DNA of 64,000 nt. Source: Methylobacterium marchantiae (GTDB lineage: Bacteria; Pseudomonadota; Alphaproteobacteria; Rhizobiales; Beijerinckiaceae). Every line of letters begins with the position of its first letter. The stretch's first letter is position 1. Under the pieces are notes generated by a model, which had not been told where the DNA came from, ran no database searches, and saw nothing but the letters and a program-made list of their open reading frames with translations. Where the stretch lies: the NCBI RefSeq assembly GCF_022179405.1, contig NZ_BPQT01000009.1, forward strand, positions 20,425 through 84,424, given 5' to 3'. A program made the position numbers and the translations under genes. This document shows, piece after piece, positions 1-8,274 of this stretch.

Positions 1-2
1 CC

Positions 3-302
3 TATATCGGCGCGACCTGGACGGTGGACCTCTTCCCGCAGACCCTGAACAACACGGTCTTCCTCGAAGGCTTCTTCGGCGGCGCGGCGCATAACGGCTA
101 TAACGGCCTCAAGGCGAATGCTCCTCCCGGCTTCAACGCTCTGGGCTGCAACCCGCTGTTCCGCGAAGCGGCGGCCCTGGGCTTCCGCCTGACCGAGCAT
201 TGGAGCATCATGGCCACCGTCGAGCATATGTCGAATGCCGGCCTGTGCCACGAGAACCGCGGCCTCACGAATTTCGGCGGCAAGCTCGGCTACACCTTCT
301 GA
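3..302 (+). CDS. Acyloxyacyl hydrolase (PagL-like lipid A 3-O-deacylase), 3' fragment
   Basis: This is the C-terminal part of an outer-membrane beta-barrel protein whose 5' end lies before the window; the frame is open from base 3 to the TGA at 300-302. The ending EHMSNAGLCHENRGLTNFGG, followed by a terminal aromatic residue (YTF), resembles the end of PagL-type deacylases. In those enzymes a His-x-Ser pair in the last strands is catalytic (HMS here), and the C-terminal Phe fits BAM-dependent insertion. Family knowledge says these enzymes remove the 3-O acyl chain of lipid A at the outer membrane. Only about 99 residues are visible, so the N-terminus, signal peptide and full length cannot be judged. 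Confidence 0.72.
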   Translation, partial: YIGATWTVDLFPQTLNNTVFLEGFFGGAAHNGYNGLKANAPPGFNALGCNPLFREAAALGFRLTEHWSIMATVEHMSNAGLCHENRGLTNFGGKLGYTF

Positions 303-328
303 TTCGACGCCTTGAGATCGGATAATCC

Positions 329-901
329 TTGGTCACCCTCAACCGCATCTACACGCGCACCGGCGACAAGGGATCCACGGCACTCGCCAACGGCGAGCGC
401 CGATCCAAGGCCGATCTGAGGATCGAGGCCTATGGCACGGTCGACGAGACCAATGCGTGTATCGGCCTCGTCCGCCTCCACGCCGAACCCGTCCTCGACG
501 CGATGCTCGGCCGCATCCAGAACGATCTGTTCGATCTCGGAGCCGATCTCGCGACCCCGGAAAGCGACGAGCCGCCGAAATACGAGCCGCTGCGCATCGT
601 CGCGAGCCAGGTGAGGCGGATCGAAGCGGATATCGACGCGCTCAACGCCGATCTGTCGCCGCTCAAGTCCTTCGTGCTTCCCGGCGGCTCGCCGGCTTCC
701 GCCGCCCTGCACCTGGCCCGCACGATCTGCCGCCGGGCCGAACGCCTCACGGTAGCCCTGGCGGCCGTGGAGGGCGAGCGCGTCTCGCCCGAAGCCCTGC
801 AATACCTCAACCGCCTGTCGGATTTCCTCTTCGTGGCGAGCCGCACGGCGAATGCAAACGGGGCCGACGACGTGCTTTGGGTCCCGGGCAAGAACCGCTG
901 A
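329..901 (+). CDS. PduO-type ATP:cob(I)alamin adenosyltransferase
   Basis: A 190-residue protein that transfers the adenosyl group of ATP to cob(I)alamin, making coenzyme B12 for enzymes such as methylmalonyl-CoA mutase. Visible family motifs are the N-terminal RIYTRTGDKGSTAL (6-19), which binds ATP, YGTVDETNA (35-43), FVLPGG (115-120), RTICRRAER (131-139) and YLNRLSDFLF (159-168). Length is normal for the family. The start is a TTG at 329; no in-frame ATG precedes the conserved RIYTRTGDKG, so a weak start codon is likely. The stop codon lies inside a 21-bp tandem repeat. It sits upstream of etfB/etfA and a hydroxyacyl-CoA dehydrogenase, which fits B12-dependent acyl-CoA metabolism, though the gap argues against one operon. 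Confidence 0.93.
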   Translation: MVTLNRIYTRTGDKGSTALANGERRSKADLRIEAYGTVDETNACIGLVRLHAEPVLDAMLGRIQNDLFDLGADLATPESDEPPKYEPLRIVASQVRRIEADIDALNADLSPLKSFVLPGGSPASAALHLARTICRRAERLTVALAAVEGERVSPEALQYLNRLSDFLFVASRTANANGADDVLWVPGKNR

Positions 902-957
902 GGCGAAACCTTCAACCGCTGAGGCGAAACCTTCAACCGCTGAGGCGAAGCCTTCCG
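895..957 (+). repeat. 21-bp tandem repeat, three copies, spanning a stop codon
   Basis: The unit CCGCTGAGGCGAAACCTTCA plus one A occurs at 895-915 and 916-936 without change, and again at 937-957 with three substitutions near its end. Because the unit is a multiple of three, each copy repeats the codons for Arg-stop in the frame of the adenosyltransferase, giving in-frame TGA at 899, 920 and 941. The rest of the 902-1167 gap holds no convincing gene and presumably carries the etfB promoter. Confidence 0.95.
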
Positions 958-1167
958 GGCACGTCGTCCAGTGCGGCGCCCGACCCACGTCTCGTGCGTT
1001 CGACGCGGAGGCTCGACCTCGGCACGCGTTGACAAGGCCGAAATCCGCCCGTTACGGTCCGCCGCCTCATTTCAGAAGGGTGCCCGGACCTCCGACCATG
1101 TCGGAGGCCCTTCGCGCGCTGCGCCGGCCCTCTTGCCAAGAAAATCAGCGAAGGGATTGTGACCGCC

Positions 1168-1917
1168 ATGAAGGTTCTGGTGCCCGTGAAGCGGGTCGTC
1201 GACTACAACGTCAAGATCCGGGTCAAGGCCGACGGTTCGGGCGTGGAGCTCGCCAACGTCAAGATGTCGATGAACCCCTTCGACGAGATCGCCGTCGAGG
1301 AGGCGATCCGTCTGAAGGAAAAAGGCAAGGCGACGGAGATCATTGCCGTCTCCATCGGTCCGCAGCAGGCGCAGGAGACCCTGCGCACGGCGCTCGCCAT
1401 GGGTGCCGACCGGGCGATCCTGGTGAAGACCGACGGGCTCGTCGAGCCGCTGGCCGTGGCCAAGATCCTCAAGGCGATCGTCGAGAAGGAAGCCCCCGGT
1501 CTCGTCATCCTCGGCAAGCAGGCCATCGACGACGATTCCAACCAGACCGGCCAGATGCTGGCCGCTTTGCTCGACTGGCCGCAGGGCACCTTCGCCTTCA
1601 AACTCGAGTTCGGCGAAGGATCGATCGACGTCACCCGCGAAGTGGATGGCGGTCTGCAGACCGTGACCCTGGCCCTGCCGGCGATCGTGACGACGGACCT
1701 GCGTCTCAACGAGCCGCGCTACGCCTCTCTGCCCAACATCATGAAGGCGAAGAAGAAGCCGCTCGAGGAATTGAGCCCCGATGCGCTCGGCGTCGACGTG
1801 ACCCCTCGGGTCAAGGTCCTGAAGACCGTCGAGCCGGCCGGCCGCAAGGCCGGCATCAAGGTCGGCTCGGCCGCCGAGCTCGTCCAGAAGCTGAAGGGCG
1901 AAGCCTCGGTCATCTGA
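1168..1917 (+). CDS. etfB: Electron transfer flavoprotein subunit beta
   Basis: Small subunit of the ETF heterodimer, which takes electrons from acyl-CoA dehydrogenases and passes them to ETF:quinone oxidoreductase. The 249-residue protein starts [10 protein letters not shown] and has the [13 protein letters not shown] segment and the nucleotide-binding [16 protein letters not shown] region (about 114-129), where AMP binds in housekeeping ETFs. The ATG at 1168 is preferred over a GTG nine bases upstream because it gives the normal N-terminus and sits about 11 bases from GAAGGGA. It is followed 125 bases later by etfA in the same direction, so the two subunits are probably co-expressed. Confidence 0.96.
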   Translation: MKVLVPVKRVVDYNVKIRVKADGSGVELANVKMSMNPFDEIAVEEAIRLKEKGKATEIIAVSIGPQQAQETLRTALAMGADRAILVKTDGLVEPLAVAKILKAIVEKEAPGLVILGKQAIDDDSNQTGQMLAALLDWPQGTFAFKLEFGEGSIDVTREVDGGLQTVTLALPAIVTTDLRLNEPRYASLPNIMKAKKKPLEELSPDALGVDVTPRVKVLKTVEPAGRKAGIKVGSAAELVQKLKGEASVI

Positions 1918-1930
1918 GCTGCCGGCCTCG

Positions 1931-1954
1931 GCCGGCCGTCACCGGACGGCCGGC
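1931..1954 (+). promoter_or_regulatory. GC-rich hairpin between etfB and etfA
   Basis: A perfect 9-bp stem (GCCGGCCGT / ACGGCCGGC) with a 6-base loop directly follows the etfB stop. Only a weak T-rich stretch (GGTTCTTCATC) follows, so it may be an attenuator or mRNA-stability element rather than a full terminator. Confidence 0.45.
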
Positions 1955-2042
1955 GGTTCTTCATCATTCCCTTCAGACCGCGGCCCGGCGCGATACCGCG
2001 ACGGGCGACCGGTCCCGCAGAATACGAGGTTCGACACATAGC

Positions 2043-2993
2043 ATGGCCACTCTCCTCCTCATCGAGCACGATAACGGCGCCGTGCGCGACGCCAGCCTGA
2101 AGGCCCTCACCGCCGCCAAGGAGATCGGCGGCCCGATCCACGCCCTGGTCGCAGGCGCGGGAAGCCGTCCCGCAGCCGATGCGGCAGCCGCCCTCGACGG
2201 GATCGAAAAGGTGCTGCTGGCCGAGGACGCGGCCTACGACCACGCTCTCGCGGAGCCCACCGCCGCGCTGATCGTCTCGCTGGCCGGCGATTACGACGTC
2301 GTCATCGCGGCCGCCTCCACCACCGGCAAGAACGTCCTGCCGCGCGTGGCCGCGCTCCTCGACGTGGCACAGATCTCGGACATCATGACCGTGGTCTCGC
2401 CCGATACGTTCGATCGGCCGATCTACGCCGGCAACGCGATCCAGACGGTTCAGGCCGCCGAGGGCAAGAAGGTTATCACCGTCCGCATGGCCGCCTTCAA
2501 GGCCGCCGCGGCCGACGGCTCCGCGGCTCCGGTGGAGTCGGTCGGCGTAAGCGCTCCCGCCTCGGGCAAGTCGACGTTCAAGGGCGAGGAGATCGCACAG
2601 TCCGACCGTCCGGAACTGGCGGCGGCCAAGATCATCGTCTCGGGCGGTCGCTCGCTCGGTTCGTCGGAGAAGTTCAAGGAGCTGATCGAGCCGCTGGCCG
2701 ATGCCCTCGGTGCGGCTGTGGGTGCCTCGCGCGCCGCGGTCGATGCCGGCTACGCTCCCAACGACTGGCAGGTCGGCCAGACCGGAAAGGTCGTCGCCCC
2801 GGACCTCTACGTGGCAGTGGGCATCTCCGGCGCGATCCAGCATCTGGCCGGCATGAAGGATTCGAAGGTCATCGTCGCGATCAACAAGGACGAGGACGCG
2901 CCGATCTTCCAGGTGGCGGATTATGGCCTCGTCGGCGACCTGTTCCAGATCGTCCCCGAGCTCCAGGCCGAGATCACCAAGGCCAAGGGCTGA
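2043..2993 (+). CDS. etfA: Electron transfer flavoprotein subunit alpha
   Basis: FAD-binding large ETF subunit, 316 residues, starting [10 protein letters not shown]. The C-terminal FAD domain shows the usual signatures: SGGRSLG (200-206), GQTGK (245-249), GISGAIQH (260-267) and NKDEDAPIF (281-289), followed by [15 protein letters not shown]. It pairs with EtfB just upstream to form the soluble electron carrier between beta-oxidation type dehydrogenases and the quinone pool. A strong hairpin terminator follows at 3020. A much longer open frame runs in from upstream, but codon pattern and homology support the ATG at 2043. Confidence 0.96.
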   Translation: MATLLLIEHDNGAVRDASLKALTAAKEIGGPIHALVAGAGSRPAADAAAALDGIEKVLLAEDAAYDHALAEPTAALIVSLAGDYDVVIAAASTTGKNVLPRVAALLDVAQISDIMTVVSPDTFDRPIYAGNAIQTVQAAEGKKVITVRMAAFKAAAADGSAAPVESVGVSAPASGKSTFKGEEIAQSDRPELAAAKIIVSGGRSLGSSEKFKELIEPLADALGAAVGASRAAVDAGYAPNDWQVGQTGKVVAPDLYVAVGISGAIQHLAGMKDSKVIVAINKDEDAPIFQVADYGLVGDLFQIVPELQAEITKAKG

Positions 2994-3019
2994 CTCCACC
3001 GCCCTAAACAGAACGAACC

Positions 3020-3054
3020 CTCCGCCGCGCTTCGCCGCGGCGGAGTTCTTTTCC
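3020..3054 (+). terminator. Rho-independent terminator after etfA
   Basis: A 10-bp perfect stem CTCCGCCGCG / CGCGGCGGAG with a 6-base loop is followed by TTCTTTTCC. It lies 27 bases after the etfA stop. Confidence 0.8.
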
Positions 3055-3203
3055 GATTAAGCGCTCGTCCAGACTGCACGTCGCCGCGAAAATGCTCTAG
3101 GAATTTTGTGCGCCGCAAGTCATTGCCGGCGCCAACGCCTTGATCGCTAGGCGGGCGTTCTGCGGCCGAACCGGCCGCGCCTCAGGGGTGCGAGTTCTAA
3201 GCG

Positions 3204-4085
3204 ATGGCCATCGAGATCAAGACCGTCGGCATCATCGGCGCCGGCCAGATGGGAAGCGGTATCGCGCATGTCTGCGCCATGGCTGGCCTGGACGTGCGGT
3301 TGAACGACCGCGACACCGCCAAAATCTACAGCGGGCTCGCCACCATCGACGGCAATCTGGCACGCCAGGTCTCCAAGGGGACGATCACCGATGAGCAGCG
3401 CCGCAGCGGCGTCTCCCGCATCCTGGCCGCCGAAAGTTACGACGACCTCGCGGCCTGCGATCTGGTGATCGAGGCCGCCACGGAGGACGAGGCCACCAAG
3501 CGCCAGATCTTCACGGCCCTGTGTCCCTCGCTCAAGCCCGATGCTCTGGTGGCGACGAACACGTCGTCGATCTCGATCACACGCCTTGCCGCGGCGACGG
3601 ACCGCCCCGAGCGCTTTATCGGCATTCATTTCATGAATCCGGTCCCCGTCATGCAGCTCGTGGAACTCATCCGCGGGATCGCGACAGCGGACCCGACCTA
3701 CGTCTCGGCCAAGGCCTTCATCGCCAAGCTCGGCAAAATCTCGACGATGTCGGAGGATTTTCCGGCCTTCATCGTCAACCGCATCCTGCTGCCGATGATC
3801 AACGAGGCGATCTACACGCTCTACGAGGGCGTCGGCTCGGTGGAAGCCATCGATACCGCCATGAAGCTCGGCGCCAACCACCCGATGGGCCCCCTCCAGC
3901 TCGCCGATTTCATCGGCCTCGATACCTGCCTGTCCGTGATGCAGGTGCTCTACGAAGGTCTGGCGGATTCGAAGTACCGTCCCTGCCCGCTGCTGGTGAA
4001 ATACGTCGAAGCCGGGTGGCTCGGCCGCAAGACGAAGCGCGGCTTTTACGATTACCGTGGCGAAACGCCGGTCCCGACCCGCTGA
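3204..4085 (+). CDS. 3-hydroxybutyryl-CoA dehydrogenase
   Basis: Predicted NAD(P)-dependent 3-hydroxyacyl-CoA dehydrogenase interconverting acetoacetyl-CoA and 3-hydroxybutyryl-CoA, a step in fatty acid, polyhydroxybutyrate and (in methylotrophs) ethylmalonyl-CoA pathway metabolism. The 293-residue protein has a Rossmann motif GAGQMGSG (12-19), NTSS at 119-122, the catalytic-region RFIGIHFMNPVPVMQLVE with His142, FIVNRILLPMINEA with Asn192, and the C-terminal HPMGPLQLADFIGLD and GRKTKRGFYDY segments. Length is typical of single-domain Hbd/PaaH enzymes. The ATG at 3204 is six residues from the first strand. Its position after etfBA fits shared acyl-CoA redox chemistry, but it lies beyond a terminator and so has its own transcript. 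Confidence 0.94.
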   Translation: MAIEIKTVGIIGAGQMGSGIAHVCAMAGLDVRLNDRDTAKIYSGLATIDGNLARQVSKGTITDEQRRSGVSRILAAESYDDLAACDLVIEAATEDEATKRQIFTALCPSLKPDALVATNTSSISITRLAAATDRPERFIGIHFMNPVPVMQLVELIRGIATADPTYVSAKAFIAKLGKISTMSEDFPAFIVNRILLPMINEAIYTLYEGVGSVEAIDTAMKLGANHPMGPLQLADFIGLDTCLSVMQVLYEGLADSKYRPCPLLVKYVEAGWLGRKTKRGFYDYRGETPVPTR

Positions 4086-4125
4086 GCCTGCCGGTCTCAG
4101 GGATCGCACAGCTCTTTCACCCACG

Positions 4126-4161
4126 AAAAAGCCGGCTCCGTGTGAACGGAGCCGGCTTTTT
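4126..4161 (+). terminator. Strong bidirectional-type terminator
   Basis: A perfect 16-bp inverted repeat, AAAAAGCCGGCTCCGT and its complement, with a 4-base loop, flanked by A5 on the left and T5 on the right. It lies 40 bases after the dehydrogenase stop and just before the stop of the oppositely oriented gene, so it can end both transcripts. Confidence 0.95.
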
Positions 4162-4187
4162 CTCGTCATGAGCCCTATTACGGGAGA

Positions 4188-4472
4188 TCAGCGCGCGGAA
4201 TTGGTGGACGGCTGGGTATTGGCCGGGACGGTGCTACCGGTGCTGGTTGGCACGTCCGTCTTCAGGCCGCTGTTCGGTTGGTTGCTGGCACCCGGATTTT
4301 GAGTGCCGGCGCTGGTCTGGCTCGCGTAATCCGGCCCGGACTTGGAGCCCTGCCACGTCATCAGGCCGACGATGGCCACGACCAGGAGTGCGAGGCTCGC
4401 CACCAGCACGTAGAGAACCGGCTTGCCCTTCCTGCCCTGGCGGGAATCCTGTCCGTGAAGTTGCTCTGCCAT
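4188..4472 (-). CDS. Small single-pass membrane protein, unknown function
   Basis: A 94-residue protein. A short basic N-terminus (HGQDSRQGRKGK) is followed by one hydrophobic segment (PVLYVLVASLALLVVAIVGL, about 19-38), then a Ser/Thr/Asn/Gly-rich tail with no cysteine. This predicts an inner-membrane anchor with a disordered periplasmic tail. The start at 4472 is chosen because GAGGGG lies six bases before this ATG; an ATG four codons upstream lacks such a site. No family is recognised. Confidence 0.65.
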   Translation of the reverse strand: MAEQLHGQDSRQGRKGKPVLYVLVASLALLVVAIVGLMTWQGSKSGPDYASQTSAGTQNPGASNQPNSGLKTDVPTSTGSTVPANTQPSTNSAR

Positions 4473-4566
4473 TTGGCCCCTCATTGATGGCGCCCTGAGC
4501 TCCCGGCCCGGACGCGTGACTCTGTGATGAGGGTCAAACGTCGGGTCGGATCGGGAGTTCCTGCGG

Positions 4567-5583
4567 TCAGCGGCCGGTCGTCAGCATGATCTTGCCGAGA
4601 TGGGCGCTCGACTCCATGAGTTCGTGGGCACGTGCCGCCTCCTCCAGGGGGAACGTGGCGTGGATGATCGGACGGATCGTCCCCGATTCGAGAAGCGGCC
4701 ACACGTCCCGCGCCAGGCCACGCGCGATGGCGGCTTTCTCCGGCTTCGGCCGGGCGCGCAGGGTGGCGCCCGTGAAGGTGAGGCGCTTCATCATGATCGG
4801 CGTCATGCTGAAGGCATCGACCTTGTAGCCCTGCATGAAGGCGATCTGGACGAGGCGCCCCTCGATGGCGAGCGCCGAGAGGTTCTTCGCCAGATACGGC
4901 GCGCCGACCATGTCGAGGATCACGTCGACGCCCGAGCCGTCGGTGAGGGCCTTCACCCGCTCGACGAAATCCTCCTCGCGATAGTTGATCGCCGCCTCGG
5001 CGCCGAGTTCGCGGCAGAAGTCGCATTTCTCGGCCGAACCTGCCGTGGCGAAGACCCGGGCGCCGTGATGCTTGGCGATCTGGATCGCCGTCGATCCGAT
5101 GCCGCTCGATCCGCCATGGACGAGGAAGGCCTCGCCGGGCTGGAGACGGCCGCGTTCGATAACCGTGGAATAGACGGTGAAGTAGTTCTCGGGGATGCCC
5201 GCCGCCTCGACGAGGGACAGGGGGGCGGGGCGCGGGAGGCATTGCCCGACCTCGGCAACGGAGAATTCAGCGTAACCGCCGCTGATCGTCAATGCGCAGA
5301 CCTCCTCGCCGATGGCGAAGCCCTCCGCGCCCTCGCCGAGCGCGACGATCCGGCCGGCCACTTCGAGGCCCGGTATCTCGGTGGCGCCCTTCGGCGGCGG
5401 ATACTTGCCCTCGCGCTGCTGGATGTCGGGTCGGTTCACGCCCGCCGCCACGACTTCGATGAGGACCTGACCCGAACCGGGCCGGGGCAGCGGCACCGTC
5501 TCCAGCGTCAGGACATCGGCCCCGCCTGCTCCTGCGAACCGGATCTGGCGCATGGTCTCGGGCAGGTCTGGGCTTGACGTCAT
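4567..5583 (-). CDS. NAD(P)H-quinone oxidoreductase, PIG3 / zeta-crystallin type
   Basis: A 338-residue medium-chain dehydrogenase/reductase without structural zinc. It has the substrate-domain pattern AAGVNRPDIQQREGKYP, PGLEVAGRIVALGEG, and the NADPH-binding HGGSSGIGSTAIQIAK motif in the Rossmann domain. The YPPPKGATEIPGLEVAG block is characteristic of PIG3-type quinone oxidoreductases. It probably reduces quinones or other activated carbonyls in the cytosol. The ATG at 5583 (MTSSPDLPETM) is preferred to an upstream start because GGAGAAG lies just before it. It runs leftward downstream of upp, but the 110-base gap leaves co-transcription open. Confidence 0.9.
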   Translation of the reverse strand: MTSSPDLPETMRQIRFAGAGGADVLTLETVPLPRPGSGQVLIEVVAAGVNRPDIQQREGKYPPPKGATEIPGLEVAGRIVALGEGAEGFAIGEEVCALTISGGYAEFSVAEVGQCLPRPAPLSLVEAAGIPENYFTVYSTVIERGRLQPGEAFLVHGGSSGIGSTAIQIAKHHGARVFATAGSAEKCDFCRELGAEAAINYREEDFVERVKALTDGSGVDVILDMVGAPYLAKNLSALAIEGRLVQIAFMQGYKVDAFSMTPIMMKRLTFTGATLRARPKPEKAAIARGLARDVWPLLESGTIRPIIHATFPLEEAARAHELMESSAHLGKIMLTTGR

Positions 5584-5693
5584 CGCATCACTTCTCCGGT
5601 TGGCGTGACCCGTCATGTGCGGCCGGAGCGCGTCTTGGCAAGGGCGAGTAGCCTCGGCGACGACACGTGCCCTCAAGGCGACGTCGTTCTACG

Positions 5694-6371
5694 TCAGCGC
5701 GTACCGTACATCCGGTCACCGGCATCGCCGAGGCCGGGCACGATGTAGCCGTGGTCGTTGAGATGGCTGTCGATGGAGGCGGTCCAGACCGGCACGTCGG
5801 GATGCGTCGCCTGAAGCTTCGCGACACCTTCGGGAGCCGCGAGCAGACAGACGAAGCGCAGGTCACGTGCGCCGCGCTGCTTGAGGAGATCGATCGCCGC
5901 GATGGCGGAATTGGCGGTGGCGAGCATCGGGTCGAGGACGAGGACGGTCCGGTCCGCGAGGTCGGACGGCGCCTTGAAATAATATTCGACCGCCTCCAGC
6001 GTGTCCGGGTCGCGATAGAGGCCGACATGCGCCACGCGGGCCGAGGGCACCAGCGAGAGCATGCCGTCGAGGAAGCCGACGCCGGCGCGCAGGATCGGTG
6101 CGAGGACGAGCTTCTTGCCGGCGATCTGCGGCGCTTCCATCGCCTGGATCGGTGTCTCGATCATCACGCGCTCCAGAGGCAGGTCGCGGGTGACCTCGTA
6201 GGCGAGCAGCATGCCGATCTCGTTGAGGATCTGGCGGAAGCCCTTGGTGGAGCGCTCCTTCTGCCGCAGCAGGGTCAATTTGTGCTGGACGAGGGGATGG
6301 CCGACCACCGTGACCGATGCCCGCGCGTCCATCCCCTGACTGCCTGTCCCTCGACCGCCCGCATCCTGCAT
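5694..6371 (-). CDS. upp: Uracil phosphoribosyltransferase
   Basis: Salvages uracil with PRPP to make UMP. The 225-residue protein has the UPRT core [36 protein letters not shown], a PRPP-binding loop [12 protein letters not shown], and the uracil-binding C-terminal [17 protein letters not shown]. The loop is ATANSA, where many homologues have ATGGSA or ATGNSA, a conservative change. The start at 6371 follows AGGGGAG; it adds about 13 poorly conserved residues before the usual N-terminus, and an internal ATG at 6332 is possible. With deoB elsewhere in the window it belongs to nucleotide salvage. Confidence 0.94.
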   Translation of the reverse strand: MQDAGGRGTGSQGMDARASVTVVGHPLVQHKLTLLRQKERSTKGFRQILNEIGMLLAYEVTRDLPLERVMIETPIQAMEAPQIAGKKLVLAPILRAGVGFLDGMLSLVPSARVAHVGLYRDPDTLEAVEYYFKAPSDLADRTVLVLDPMLATANSAIAAIDLLKQRGARDLRFVCLLAAPEGVAKLQATHPDVPVWTASIDSHLNDHGYIVPGLGDAGDRMYGTR

Positions 6372-6511
6372 CGCTCGCACTCCCCTGAGACCTGGCCATC
6401 CGATTCGAGACCGGGACCCGACCGGCGACGGCTGTTATGGCCCGCCATCTGGTGAAAGCCAGGTGAAGGCACGTACCGACGCCAAGAACGAGAGTGAGAC
6501 CCGGCCCCCCG

Positions 6512-6805
6512 ATGACGTTCTTTCAACGACGATCGCCGATGAGCAAGTCCGCCCGGAACGACAGGGTTCGCTATCGCGCCACCTTTCTCAACACCCTCGG
6601 GACATCCCTGGTGATGATCGGCTTCCTGCTGCCGGGCATGCGTCTCTACGAGGGGTACGACCATCGGCTCACGCGGTCCGAGGCATGGGCGGTTTCGCTG
6701 AAATTCCTGCAGACCGAGCCGGGCGCGGTCAGCATGTCGGCGCTGATCATCGGATTCTGCCTGCACTTCATCGCGCTGCATCACCTCAGGAAGCTCGAGG
6801 ATTGA
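6512..6805 (+). CDS. Small two-helix membrane protein, unknown
   Basis: A 97-residue protein with a basic N-terminus (RNDRVRYR) and two hydrophobic stretches, TLGTSLVMIGFLLPGMRLY and VSMSALIIGFCLHFIALHHL, separated by a charged loop. This suggests an inner-membrane hairpin protein. No family is recognised. The start is uncertain: ATG at 6512 or ATG at 6539 (MSKSARNDR), neither with a strong ribosome site. It is transcribed divergently from upp. Confidence 0.55.
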   Translation: MTFFQRRSPMSKSARNDRVRYRATFLNTLGTSLVMIGFLLPGMRLYEGYDHRLTRSEAWAVSLKFLQTEPGAVSMSALIIGFCLHFIALHHLRKLED

Positions 6806-6838
6806 ACCCAGAGCGGGCCGGCGATCCCACCACGCATG

Positions 6839-6869
6839 AAAAAGGCCCCCGGCCACATGGCCGGGAGCC
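6839..6869 (-). terminator. Terminator for the DUF2852 gene
   Basis: On the minus strand a GC-rich stem (GGCTCCCGGCC / GGCCGGGGGCC, one mismatch, ATGT loop) runs into TTTTTC. It lies 26 bases after the stop at 6895. Confidence 0.75.
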
Positions 6870-6894
6870 CTCGATTCTCGGCGTATGGCAGCGC

Positions 6895-7350
6895 TCAGAC
6901 GCTCTGCGACGGTCCGCCGTTGCCGCGCTTGGCCATGAAGGCGTCGAACTGCTCGCGATCCTTGGCGCGCTTCAGCTCGTCGACGAACTCGGCGAAGGCC
7001 CGGCTCTCTTCCTGCAGCGCCTTGCGCTGGGCATCGAGCCTGTCGAGCTCCGAACGACGGTACTCGTCAAAGGCGAGGTTGCCGGTGCCGCGCAGGTCGG
7101 CCGCCTCGAAGGCCCGGGCGAAGCGCGACTTACGCATACCGGCCTGCCAGTCGGCGCCGCGGCCGACCATGCCACGCAGTTCGGAGAGCGCAGGGTAGCC
7201 CGCGACCTTCCAGGCGATGTAGGCCGCCGCCAGCGGCCACCAGTAGATGAATGCGACGACGACGGCGCCGATCTCGAACGAACGGCGGGGAAACGGACCA
7301 CTGCGGCAGGCTTTGCCGGTGGCCCAGGGGGAGGTCGAGGAAAAGCTCAC
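6895..7350 (-). CDS. DUF2852 family membrane protein
   Basis: A 151-residue protein with one hydrophobic helix (EIGAVVVAFIYWWPLAAAYI, about 26-45), then a charged, helical tail ending in FDEYRRSELDRLDAQRKAL and ELKRAKDREQFDAFMAKR. This arrangement matches the alphaproteobacterial DUF2852 family, whose function is not known. The start is a GTG at 7350, preceded by GGAG; no closer ATG precedes the membrane segment. It stands alone, with a terminator behind it. Confidence 0.8.
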   Translation of the reverse strand: MSFSSTSPWATGKACRSGPFPRRSFEIGAVVVAFIYWWPLAAAYIAWKVAGYPALSELRGMVGRGADWQAGMRKSRFARAFEAADLRGTGNLAFDEYRRSELDRLDAQRKALQEESRAFAEFVDELKRAKDREQFDAFMAKRGNGGPSQSV

Positions 7351-7433
7351 GGCTCACAGCTCCGATGTTAATGTGAACCACATTTACTTGCGGATGCAGG
7401 AGCGTGCTTTCAAGGGCCGGTCCGGGCCGGTTC

Positions 7434-8078
7434 TCAACCTGAGGCTCGCGGGCCTCCGGCGCCGTGGACGAAGGCGAGCACGCCCGCGCGCAGCAGCTCG
7501 TACTTGTCGGGCATTCCCGGCCCTTTCGGCAGGTGTCCCGATGCGGAAAGGGTCGAGAGCCCGTGCGAGAGGGCCCAGACTTCGAGGGCGATGAAGCGCG
7601 GCTCGACGCCTCCGAACCCTTCCGGAAACGTCGATTTCAAGGCTTCGAGCAGGAGGTCGAACGGGCTCGGCCGCGCGGGCGCATTGGAGGGATTAGGGCT
7701 CGCCGTCATGGGCGCGCCCCGCGTCTCGAAGATCGCGGCATAATAGCCCGGCTCCTCCTCGGCGAAGGCGAGATAGGCTTCGCCCATCCGTGTGAACCGC
7801 TCCAGAGGCGTGCCGCGCGAGGAGAGGGACCGGGCCAGTCGCTCGGCGAGATCGGTGAAGCCACGCCCGGCCACTTCTTCGAGCAGGGCCTCGCGTCCCC
7901 GGAAATGGCGGTAGAGCGCGGCCGGGGTCACGCCGACGAGGCGGGCCGCATCGACCAGGGTGAAGCCGCCGACGCCCCGCTCGGCGATGAACCGGCGCGC
8001 CGCCTCGATCAGCGCCTCTTTGAGGTTGCCGTGATGGTAGCTGCGCCGGTCTCCCGGTCCTTCACGCCAGGGTCGCAC
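7434..8078 (-). CDS. TetR family transcriptional regulator
   Basis: A predicted one-component repressor. The N-terminal HTH shows RRSYHHGNLKEALIEAA, FTLVDAARLVGVTPAALYRHF and the following REALLEEVAGRGF helix. The C-terminal half contains EVWALSHGLSTL, the pattern of the TetR_C_33 (WHG) ligand domain. The start is uncertain: GTG at 8078 gives 214 residues and begins ten residues before the HTH, while GTG 8132 and ATG 8117 are alternatives. It is divergent from the CobW gene; its own target and ligand are unknown. Confidence 0.87.
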   Translation of the reverse strand: MRPWREGPGDRRSYHHGNLKEALIEAARRFIAERGVGGFTLVDAARLVGVTPAALYRHFRGREALLEEVAGRGFTDLAERLARSLSSRGTPLERFTRMGEAYLAFAEEEPGYYAAIFETRGAPMTASPNPSNAPARPSPFDLLLEALKSTFPEGFGGVEPRFIALEVWALSHGLSTLSASGHLPKGPGMPDKYELLRAGVLAFVHGAGGPRASG

Positions 8079-8231
8079 TGAGTTCCATCCTCGACCGATT
8101 TCCCGGCACGCTCGCATGCAGGTTGCGAACACGCCGAGACGCGCCCTCCCCTAACACGCGAGGGCTGCTTTTCGACCCCCTTCTGTCTACCGCTCGACAG
8201 AGATTTTCCGTCATCGGTTGACAGTCGCGAT

Positions 8232-8264
8232 CGATTGAAATGTAACAGTATTACATTTCAATCG
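8232..8264 (+). promoter_or_regulatory. Zur-like operator upstream of the CobW gene
   Basis: A perfect 14-bp inverted repeat, CGATTGAAATGTAA, with a 5-base spacer (CAGTA) and its exact complement TTACATTTCAATCG. The core GAAATGTAA-N5-TTACATTTC matches the GAAATGT...ACATTTC frame of proteobacterial Zur boxes. It ends 10 bases before the cobW-family ATG, so a bound repressor would cover the promoter or start region. Little room remains for a ribosome site, so the mRNA may be leaderless or the start may lie further in. Confidence 0.8.
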
Positions 8265-8274
8265 TGAGCTTCGG

